Below are positions 15,952-21,159 of a DNA stretch of 21,159 nucleotides, piece after piece. The DNA lies in contig SLSB01000223.1 of NCBI GenBank assembly GCA_007130675.1, forward strand, positions 1-21,159, written 5' to 3'. This DNA comes from Candidatus Hydrogenedentota bacterium (GTDB lineage: Bacteria > Hydrogenedentota > Hydrogenedentia > Hydrogenedentales > SLHB01). Within the stretch, counting starts at the first letter, position 1. Every line of letters begins with the position of its first letter. The notes under the pieces were generated by a model, which made no database searches, was not told the origin of the DNA, and was given only the letters and a program-made list of their open reading frames with translations. The translations under genes were made by a program, and so were the position numbers.

Positions 15952-15988
15952 AGGATCTGCGCAAGTCTGTGCGGGTCCTCTTCGTTTC
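15952..15988 (+). terminator. Candidate terminator of the tRNA unit
   Basis: A 12-bp stem (15952-15963 with 15968-15979, three G-U pairs, 4-nt loop) begins 10 nt after the tRNA-Thr CCA. It is followed by a modest pyrimidine run with several T. Position is good; the T-tract is weak. Confidence 0.5.
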
Positions 15989-16097
15989 CCGTAACGCCAC
16001 ATTCACTCCAAAGAGCTCTTGTCCACCCCTTGGCACTGGGTGTTTGGTCGTCTGGGCAAGCGGGCGAGAGTATGCGGTTAAAATCCACCAATCGCCC

Positions 16098-16133
16098 CGA
16101 AAACAAAGGGTTTCGGTGCTCTTATGCCGAAAC
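16098..16133 (-). terminator. Intrinsic terminator of the PHP-domain gene
   Basis: On the minus strand, GTTTCGG and CCGAAAC form a perfect 7-bp stem (16127-16133 with 16110-16116, 10-nt loop), followed by a T-rich tract CCTTTGTTTTCG. It starts 7 nt after the stop codon at 16140. A flanking GCCCCGA/TCGGGGC pair could extend the structure on either strand. Confidence 0.65.
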
Positions 16134-16139
16134 TCGGGG

Positions 16140-17456
16140 CTATTCCGCGGCGAATCCGAACGGGTTGGTGAAGGTGCGGTGCACATGCCCGCCTTCTTCG
16201 CGGACCAGTTCGGCGCGCACGTAGGAACCGATGCCTGGCGTTGCTTGGTATTCCAGCGCATCGCCCACATGGACAACCCGGCCCCCAGGCCAAGGGCTAT
16301 CGCTGGTCCTGTAGTCCGCGACGGGTTCGAGCGACTCGGGTGCGGAAATCCAGCGCACTTCGTCGCAGTGTTTGGTGCGCAGTGTAATAAGGCCCTCCTC
16401 GGTGTCGGTAACCACCGCCAAGAGCTTCGGAAACACGTCCAGTTGCGGCGTCTCGACCCGGTAGTTGACCTCGCGTGTCGACGAGGAGAAACAAAAAGCG
16501 CCCGAGAGCATCGCCCGCCGCACGTTGGTGGACGTGGGCGCGTCGAGAAAGAAGGTAGTGAACGATTGGCGTGCGTTTTCGAGGTTGTGCATGTCATCGG
16601 TGCCGAATCCCCAGATGGGGCGCTGGGGCATAAAGCGCGCAAGCAACTGGTCCCACAACCCCTCATCGTATGCGCGATACTGCTGGGCACAGTTGGTCAC
16701 CTCGATCCCGACGAGGCAGTCCGCGGGGTTCTTGCGGTAGCGTTCGACGTACCAATCCAGCGGCTTGCGCTCCCACCAGGCGTGTTCGTCAGAAACGCCG
16801 GGGTGATTGAGGATAGCCAGGCCCTGCTTGGCGCGAATGCCCTCGAGTTGGTCGTCCTCCCAGATCTCGTTGCCCTCGGCGTCGACGATTCCGCCATAGG
16901 GGGCGCTTCCTCCCGTTCGCTCGTACCACACCCCATAGTCGCTGAAGTAGCTGTTGATGTGGTGCCTGAACGTCAGTTCGTTTCCCTGAATGCCCGCCAT
17001 GCCCAGCTCATCGGGACTCGGGCAGCCGTAGTCGGTCCATGGCCATGTGGGATTGGCGGGATAATTCTCCGGATACGGCTCCTTGGGGTAGGGGCTGGCT
17101 GCTTCCGGCGGCAGCTGGTTCCACTCGATGCGTGCGTTGGGCCGGTTCCAGTCGTGGTCGGTAATCGAGAGGATCTCGTATCCCGCGCGCCGGTAAGCGA
17201 GCACCACTTCTTCGACCATCTGATAACCGTCGCTTTGCAGTGTGTGGAGGTGCAATGCCGCCCGGGACCGTGCCGCCCGTTGCCAGTCTATCCCCGCATA
17301 GGGGTTGACGGCCAACGTCCGCGCTCCATCCGCGCCTGCCTTCTTTCCAGGGAGCAAAGCCCAGGCCGCAACGCCTGCGCCCAAGGCCTTGAGCGCTTCC
17401 CGGCGGGTGAGGGCGCCATAAGGGTGAGAATCGGACCGTACTTGCGACCTTTTCAT
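16140..17456 (-). CDS. Tat-exported PHP-type metal-dependent hydrolase
   Basis: A 438-residue protein with a polymerase-and-histidinol-phosphatase (PHP) type metallohydrolase core. A twin-arginine signal is near the N-terminus ('LTRREALKALGAGVAAWALL', RR at 18-19), predicting folded export. Metal-site motifs are in order: 'ALHLHTLQSDG' (H69, H71, D76), 'ILSITDHD' (D100, H101), 'LAILNHPG', and 'WGFGTDDMH'. PHP proteins hydrolyse phosphoester or related bonds. Proteins of this exported type are usually annotated only as PHP-domain or CehA/McbA-like metallohydrolases, and the substrate is unknown. The start ATG has AAGGAG about 11 nt upstream on its strand. It is divergent from the FmdB gene and convergent to the tRNAs, with its own terminator, so it is probably monocistronic. 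Confidence 0.83.
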   Translation of the reverse strand: MKRSQVRSDSHPYGALTRREALKALGAGVAAWALLPGKKAGADGARTLAVNPYAGIDWQRAARSRAALHLHTLQSDGYQMVEEVVLAYRRAGYEILSITDHDWNRPNARIEWNQLPPEAASPYPKEPYPENYPANPTWPWTDYGCPSPDELGMAGIQGNELTFRHHINSYFSDYGVWYERTGGSAPYGGIVDAEGNEIWEDDQLEGIRAKQGLAILNHPGVSDEHAWWERKPLDWYVERYRKNPADCLVGIEVTNCAQQYRAYDEGLWDQLLARFMPQRPIWGFGTDDMHNLENARQSFTTFFLDAPTSTNVRRAMLSGAFCFSSSTREVNYRVETPQLDVFPKLLAVVTDTEEGLITLRTKHCDEVRWISAPESLEPVADYRTSDSPWPGGRVVHVGDALEYQATPGIGSYVRAELVREEGGHVHRTFTNPFGFAAE

Positions 17457-17655
17457 GCTCGGAAGGGCTCCTTTGGAATCGTAGGGATTCTTTCGTTTGC
17501 AAAACGTTCTCGTATGCTTTGAGCCTACACCATTCGACGGTGTGATTCACCCTTTGCTGAAGCAGCTCGGCTGTTGCTGAAAGACCGGGGTTTATGCCAC
17601 CATGATGTTGAATCGGCGGCTGTTGGTTCAACCACCATCGCAGGAGGATATCACG

Positions 17656-17820
17656 ATGCCAACCTATTCGTACGGCTGCGAAGGTTGCGGGAAGACATTT
17701 TCCCTGAAAATGACCGTAGCTGAACACGACAAGAAGAAGGTCAAGTGCCCCAAGTGCGATAGCCGCAAGACCCGGCAACAACTCGGCTTGTTTGGGGTCA
17801 AGACATCCAAGAAGAGCTGA
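17656..17820 (+). CDS. FmdB-family zinc-ribbon protein
   Basis: A small cytosolic protein of 54 residues with the FmdB/CxxC-CxxC regulatory-protein signature. It begins 'MPTYSYGCEGCGKTFS' (C8, C11), followed by 'KVKCPKCDSRKT' and a Gln/Lys tail, matching the usual family form 'MPxYEYxCxxCG'. The family is often annotated as a transcriptional regulator, but its function is not established. The ATG at 17656 has AGGAGG 8 nt upstream; an in-frame ATG at 17602 is not preceded by a comparable site and would add a non-family extension. The lipid kinase starts 99 nt downstream on the same strand, so a shared transcript is possible. Confidence 0.88.
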   Translation: MPTYSYGCEGCGKTFSLKMTVAEHDKKKVKCPKCDSRKTRQQLGLFGVKTSKKS

Positions 17821-17919
17821 GTGCCGGTGTGCGGCCAGTTACACCCCGCGTTGCGCGGTGAAACGCGCCCCGAGTCCCGATTCAGCGGAGAGATGCGTTG
17901 TGCACAGAGTAAACCGTTG

Positions 17920-18813
17920 ATGAAGACAACGATTATCGCGAATCCTATCGCTGGGAATGGCCGGGGGCAGCGTTACGCCGATGCTCTCGAACAGGCGTTG
18001 CAAGAGCGCGGCATCGAGACCACGCTGCATATCACGGCCAACGCGGGGGACGGCCAGCGGCTCGCGAACACGGTCGAGGGCGGTTATATCGCGGTAGTCG
18101 GCGGCGACGGTACTGTAAACGAGGTGTTGAATGGACTGAGCGACAACTCCGTGTGTCTGGCGATTCTGGCCGCAGGGTCCGTGAATGTGGTGGCCCGCCA
18201 ACTGCAGTTTCCCCAACGTCCCGAGGTGCTGGCTGACTGGATAACGGCTGCAAAGACGCGGCCCATGGATGTGCTCGAGTGCGGTGGGCGTCGCGCGATA
18301 CTCGGGGGCGGCGCGGGATTTGACGCGGCCGTTGCGGAACGTGTGAACGCCTCGCGGGGGGACAAACTCGGCCTGTGGCGGTGGGTGATGCCCACCCTTC
18401 AGACGGTCTGGGCACGCCCGTATCCCATGATTCGGGTCACTGTTGACGACCGTGAGGTGTGTGCAGCCTCGCCCTATGTGATTGTGGGCAACTGCCCGTT
18501 TTCCGCAGGCAGTTTTCGTGCGACGCCCCGGGCCAAGACCGATGACGGCCTTCTTGATGTCGTCGCGGTGAAACGGTTCGGCCCGCTCAAGATGATCTCG
18601 CTTGCCTTGGGGTCTTTCCTGCCTTCGTTTCCCGAACGCGCCGACTTGGTGTATGTGCAGGGCCGCCACGTGGATCTGGAGCCGGTCGACAACTCCCGCG
18701 TGCCGCTTCAGCTCGACGGCGATCCCGCCGGGACACTTCCGGCGCAATTTGACGTGCTTCCTGACGCCTGCACCGTGCTCGCCCCGCCACAAAAGCCTTC
18801 CCCATCCCGATGA
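17920..18813 (+). CDS. Diacylglycerol kinase-family lipid kinase (YegS/BmrU-like)
   Basis: A soluble or peripheral lipid kinase of the diacylglycerol/sphingosine kinase catalytic family, 297 residues. It opens 'KTTIIANPIAGNGRG', carries the nucleotide loop 'VVGGDGTVNEVLNGL' (GGDGT at 61-65) and the 'LAAGSVNVVARQL' motif. The 'ATPRAKTDDGLLDVV' segment and a C-terminal 'LQLDGDPAG' strand complete the family pattern. It would phosphorylate a lipid such as diacylglycerol using ATP; the exact lipid is not predictable. The start at 17920 begins the conserved domain directly. An in-frame ATG at 17893 and the longer frame back to 17821 add unconserved residues, and neither has a well-placed Shine-Dalgarno. 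It is convergent with the Gfo/Idh gene, 42 bp apart, with no clear intrinsic terminator between them. Confidence 0.9.
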   Translation: MKTTIIANPIAGNGRGQRYADALEQALQERGIETTLHITANAGDGQRLANTVEGGYIAVVGGDGTVNEVLNGLSDNSVCLAILAAGSVNVVARQLQFPQRPEVLADWITAAKTRPMDVLECGGRRAILGGGAGFDAAVAERVNASRGDKLGLWRWVMPTLQTVWARPYPMIRVTVDDREVCAASPYVIVGNCPFSAGSFRATPRAKTDDGLLDVVAVKRFGPLKMISLALGSFLPSFPERADLVYVQGRHVDLEPVDNSRVPLQLDGDPAGTLPAQFDVLPDACTVLAPPQKPSPSR

Positions 18814-18855
18814 GAGAGGAGACGGCCAAGAGAGCGCTCTGGTCTGCGTTCGTCT

Positions 18856-20196
18856 CTACTCGAGCGTCCACTCGCCGCGGTATTTACGGGTGAGGAGTCC
18901 GTTAAGCGAGGGCTCGTTCGGGAAGGTCTCGGTCTCGGGGTCCCATTCGAACGTCGCGTCCAGCTCGCAGGCGATCTGCCCGAGGTGGCCTATCGAAGCC
19001 GAGCGGTGTCCCGCGTTGACCGGCGCACTCGTCTCCTCGCGAGACCTGACGCAATCGAGGAAGTCGCGCACATGGTTGTGTTCGCGGCGGAACCGAAAAT
19101 CGCTGTCTTTGAATTGCAGTTCCATCAGCTCTTCGTTGCTGGCCCTGAGCTCACCGCGGTCCACGTAGATCCATTCGCCGCTTGTGGCGATGAAGTGCGT
19201 GCCCAGCCGGCCGCCCGCGGCGGCCTTAAACTCCTCGGGCATGTCGCTCGCATTCGCCACGGTCATGGTGATGCCACCCTCGTATTCACACTCGAAATGG
19301 TAGCGTGCGGGCGCATCGTAAAGGTTATTGCGCTCGTTCAGCATCTCCCAGCGTATTCCCTTGACCCTGATGGGCCCCGTGTTATCCCAGCCCATGGCCA
19401 TGTGGGCGATATCTCCATGGTGGCCTATCCAGTCCATCATCTGCCCGCCGCCGAAAGCCATCCACCAGCGCCAATCCCAATCGTAACGCCTGGGATGGAA
19501 CGGTGTCCAAGTAGCGGGCCCCACGTAGAACTCCCAGTCGAGATGCTCGGGCGGCGCGGGAAACTCGTCGACCCAGATGTGGTTGCCGTAATCGGGAAGG
19601 CTCACATAGATGTGCTTGATTTGGCCCAGATACCCGTTGCGCACCAGTTCGCAACCGCGCTTGAAGCGGTTGTCCGAGCGCTGCTGACTTCCGACCTGGA
19701 ACACGCGCTGGTTGTCTTGCACCGCTTTGACCAAGGCCCGGCCCTCGCCCAACGACCATGTCAGCGGCTTTTCGCAATAGATGTCTTTGCCGTTCTTCGC
19801 GGCCTCGATGCAGTTGAGTGCATGCCAATGATCAGGCGTGCCGACGATCACCGCATCGATGTCGTCACGCGCGCACAATTCCCGGAAATCCCCGTAGGTC
19901 TGGCAATCCTCGTTGCCGTAGAACTCGTCGATCTGTCTCTTGGCGTTCGCCAGCGTGTTCGCGTTGACATCGCACAAGGCCACCACCTGTGTGCCCCGCT
20001 GGTTGAGTGCATTTCCGGTAAGCCCGCGGGATTGGCCGCCTGTGCCGATCACCCCTATGACGATGCGCTCGCTGGGGGCGGCGTTGCCTTCTCTGCCCAG
20101 GGCCGCCGCCGGGATAATGTAGGGCGCAGCAATCGCCGCACCGGTTGCCGCGACAAATGCGCGCCGCGATACGGTTGTCTTCTTGTTCTGGTGCAT
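18856..20196 (-). CDS. Tat-exported Gfo/Idh/MocA-family oxidoreductase
   Basis: An NAD(P)-dependent oxidoreductase of the Gfo/Idh/MocA family, 446 residues, predicted to act on sugars or cyclitols outside the cytoplasm. A twin-arginine signal ('SRRAFVAATGAAIAAPYIIPAAA', RR at 11-12) precedes the Rossmann motif 'IVIGVIGTGGQSRG'. 'GTPDHWHALN' and the diagnostic 'CEKPLT' (EKP at 142-144) follow. The C-terminal substrate domain contains 'GGGQMMDWIGHHGDIAHMAMGWD', with a family-typical D..H pair. The bacterial-type long C-terminal domain is complete. The ATG at 20196 has GGAGG 9 nt upstream; the frame extends further upstream without a site. A promoter lies at 20289-20317. Such exported members are common in Planctomycetota and relatives, and Zymomonas glucose-fructose oxidoreductase is the characterised Tat precedent. 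Confidence 0.92.
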   Translation of the reverse strand: MHQNKKTTVSRRAFVAATGAAIAAPYIIPAAALGREGNAAPSERIVIGVIGTGGQSRGLTGNALNQRGTQVVALCDVNANTLANAKRQIDEFYGNEDCQTYGDFRELCARDDIDAVIVGTPDHWHALNCIEAAKNGKDIYCEKPLTWSLGEGRALVKAVQDNQRVFQVGSQQRSDNRFKRGCELVRNGYLGQIKHIYVSLPDYGNHIWVDEFPAPPEHLDWEFYVGPATWTPFHPRRYDWDWRWWMAFGGGQMMDWIGHHGDIAHMAMGWDNTGPIRVKGIRWEMLNERNNLYDAPARYHFECEYEGGITMTVANASDMPEEFKAAAGGRLGTHFIATSGEWIYVDRGELRASNEELMELQFKDSDFRFRREHNHVRDFLDCVRSREETSAPVNAGHRSASIGHLGQIACELDATFEWDPETETFPNEPSLNGLLTRKYRGEWTLE

Positions 20197-20288
20197 ATAG
20201 CATAACCTCCGTTTCGGCCCTAATGCGTTCACGGGCAGTGGCCCCCCCGACGGAATCCGGAAACTCACCCCCGGCACAAAACTTCACT

Positions 20289-20317
20289 ATCTTAGACCCC
20301 CCCGGCCGTGGATTCAA
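20289..20317 (-). promoter_or_regulatory. Sigma70-like promoter of the Gfo/Idh gene
   Basis: On the minus strand, TTGAAT (20317-20312), a 17-bp G-rich spacer and TAAGAT (20294-20289). The predicted transcript start near 20282 leaves a leader of about 85 nt to the ATG. Confidence 0.5.
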
Positions 20318-20361
20318 GTGACAGACGCTCCCAATCCGCCGCGGACAAGCATCGGCCAGAG

Positions 20362-20393
20362 CGGAGCGAGCGCCCCGTTATGCGTGCGCTCCG
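20362..20393. other. GC-rich 12-bp hairpin in the intergenic region
   Basis: Arms 20362-20373 and 20382-20393 pair with one mismatch and one G-U around an 8-nt loop. No T-tract follows on either strand, so a terminator role is unproven. It lies between the stop of the epimerase-like gene and the Gfo/Idh promoter. Confidence 0.35.
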
Positions 20394-20476
20394 ACTGTCG
20401 GGCGTCATTTCCCTGATGACCGCCGGAGGCAGTTGTGGCGCTGCCGGCAACACATTACAGAAAGGGCGGCATCTTT

Positions 20477-20600
20477 GGAATGCGGTGGCTTGCCACCGCT
20501 TTTCCCGATGCCTCCATCCCGATCATCGAATCGCGGCTGTGCGCCATCCATTGGCCGGCAAGCCGGGCGAAACGAAAGCGGCGGCAAGCCACCGCACTCC
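20477..20600. repeat. 124-bp imperfect inverted-repeat element (MITE/REP-like)
   Basis: Terminal arms of 27 bp (20477-20503 and 20574-20600) are inverted copies with 24 of 27 matches. The left arm contains a perfect 8-bp palindrome, GCGGTGGC-TT-GCCACCGC (20482-20499). The right arm carries the near-identical structure with one mismatch. The spacer holds a further small palindrome CCGGC-AA-GCCGG near 20555-20566. No transposase is present. Structure and intergenic position suggest a non-autonomous or REP/BIME-type dispersed repeat, but copy number cannot be seen in this window. Confidence 0.65.
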
Positions 20601-20808
20601 GAATCCCGAAAAATTTCCATCCCTTGTGCGAAGCCCAGTTCTTTCAGAGCGCTACTTGGGCTGGCATCTTGCCGCGCCTTGCCTCGCCGAACGGGTTGAG
20701 TCGCGTATACTGAGACGGCCCCCGTTGACTCCAATCCCTTCTCACCTTTCACACGTTCACACTCTTCGCACCTGCCAAGACGCGGGAGGTGAGTTGCTTA
20801 TTCTTGCC

Positions 20809-21159
20809 TCAATACCCCTTTGCGCGATCGACCCTGCGTGACAGCTCGCTGGCGTACTGTTTGCCAAGCACGTCCGCATGTTTGCGGGCCCAATCGGTCA
20901 GCTTTGTCGTGCCCGCGGGCGGTGCGTCCACATGGAGCAGTCCTGCCATCAGGCCCCCAATTTCCTCGCGCGTAATCACGACGTCTCCGACCAGTTTCCC
21001 GAGCATCCAGCCCGCAACGTACCCGAAAACCGGCGGCACCGAGATGATGGGCCGCTCTTTGCCGATGATCTCCCCGATTGTCTCGACAAGCTCCCTGTAT
21101 GTGAACGTCTCGGGGCCGATGGCATCGATCGTGACGTTCTCACGGCGTTGACCCTGCTC
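20809..21159 (-). CDS. NAD(P)-binding epimerase-like protein (NDUFA9-like), C-terminal part
   Basis: The last 116 residues of a minus-strand gene whose start lies beyond the window. The frame is open from base 21159, so it is longer than the 76-residue piece that begins at the GTG ending at 21039. The segment 'NVTIDAIGPETFTYRELVETIG' is the typical C-terminal region of atypical SDR/NAD-dependent epimerase-family proteins related to complex I subunit NDUFA9. After it come 'GDVVITREEIGGLMAGLLHVDAPPAGTTKLTDW' and a charged tail. The Rossmann N-terminus is not in the window, so cofactor motifs cannot be checked. The role is unknown. Confidence 0.78.
   Translation of the reverse strand, partial: EQGQRRENVTIDAIGPETFTYRELVETIGEIIGKERPIISVPPVFGYVAGWMLGKLVGDVVITREEIGGLMAGLLHVDAPPAGTTKLTDWARKHADVLGKQYASELSRRVDRAKGY

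Larger units (their letters stand above)
20197..20808. other. 612-bp intergenic region: promoter, hairpin and repeat element
   Basis: No gene is supported here. Open frames on both strands run across the inverted repeat and show only its translated arms (for example 'ECGGLPPL' and 'GGKPPHS'), a pattern I associate with spurious repeat-derived ORFs. The region holds a minus-strand promoter, a stable hairpin and a 124-bp inverted-repeat element, each listed separately. Confidence 0.7.

Noticed and set aside
15969..17522. Plus-strand 517-aa open frame after the tRNAs
   Set aside because: Entirely antisense to the PHP-type gene, which has ordered metal-site motifs, a Tat signal, a Shine-Dalgarno and a terminator. 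The plus frame shows no domain and is a product of GC-rich codon use.
17839..18792. Minus-strand 317-aa open frame
   Set aside because: Antisense to the lipid kinase, whose GGDGT motif and full family pattern are on the plus strand; the minus frame is His/Arg-rich without a fold signature.
18831..18840. AGAGCGCTCT palindrome between the convergent lipid kinase and Gfo/Idh genes as a bidirectional terminator
   Set aside because: The palindrome has no usable loop and no T-tract on either strand.
18985..20205. Plus-strand 406-aa open frame
   Set aside because: Antisense shadow of the Gfo/Idh/MocA gene, which has clear Rossmann and EKP motifs and a promoter on the minus strand.
20706..20711. 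Plus-strand TATACT as a promoter -10
   Set aside because: No acceptable -35 at 16-19 bp and no plus-strand gene follows before the window end.
20405..20752. Minus-strand 115-aa and overlapping plus-strand small frames
   Set aside because: They translate the inverted-repeat element; the arms appear as the same peptides in opposite order, so this is repeat DNA and not a gene.

Overview
The window is GC-rich DNA (roughly 60 % by eye) from a Gram-negative-type bacterium: it has a secretin, Sec and Tat signal peptides, purine-rich Shine-Dalgarno sites and sigma70-like promoters. Several features resemble what is commonly seen in Planctomycetota/Lentisphaerota/Verrucomicrobiota and Candidatus Hydrogenedentota-type genomes: a Tat-exported Gfo/Idh/MocA oxidoreductase, a secreted neutral-ceramidase-domain protein, a pectate-lyase-like protein, zinc-ribbon/TPR membrane proteins, and a dispersed-looking GC-rich inverted repeat. 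The phylum is my inference; no rRNA or marker gene is present to settle it.

Layout. (1) 1-4683, + strand: the C-terminal part of a secretin, then a Wzz/BY-kinase polysaccharide co-polymerase 4 nt later, then an O-antigen ligase/polymerase-like membrane protein. This looks like an exopolysaccharide assembly and export unit. (2) 4801-9321, +: three exported enzymes in a row: a neutral ceramidase-like hydrolase with a C-terminal beta-rich domain, a Tat-signal DegT/DnrJ-type PLP aminotransferase, and a GH5-like glycoside hydrolase. (3) 9532-10530, +: a GNAT acetyltransferase with its own promoter. (4) 10771-14146, +: a strong sigma70 promoter and a tight three-gene operon: a 69-aa membrane zinc ribbon, a double-zinc-ribbon/TM/TPR protein, and an exported helical-repeat protein of unknown function. 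This is the best candidate for an undescribed system. (5) 14381-15646, +: a secreted pectate-lyase-like beta-helix protein. (6) 15783-15942: tRNA-Phe(GAA) and tRNA-Thr(CGT), with a plausible promoter and terminator. (7) 16140-17456, -: a Tat-exported PHP-type metallohydrolase with an intrinsic terminator. (8) 17656-18813, +: an FmdB-type zinc ribbon and a diacylglycerol-kinase-family lipid kinase. (9) 18856-20196, -: a Tat-exported Gfo/Idh/MocA oxidoreductase. (10) 20197-20808: non-coding DNA with a promoter, a hairpin and a 124-bp inverted-repeat element. (11) 20809-21159, -: the C-terminus of an NDUFA9-like NAD(P)-binding epimerase-family protein, cut by the window end.

Taken together, the window codes mainly for envelope and secreted functions: polysaccharide synthesis, extracytoplasmic hydrolases and lyases acting on glycans or lipids, and membrane-anchored repeat proteins. 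No transposase, integrase, CRISPR array, phage gene or toxin-antitoxin pair was recognised.
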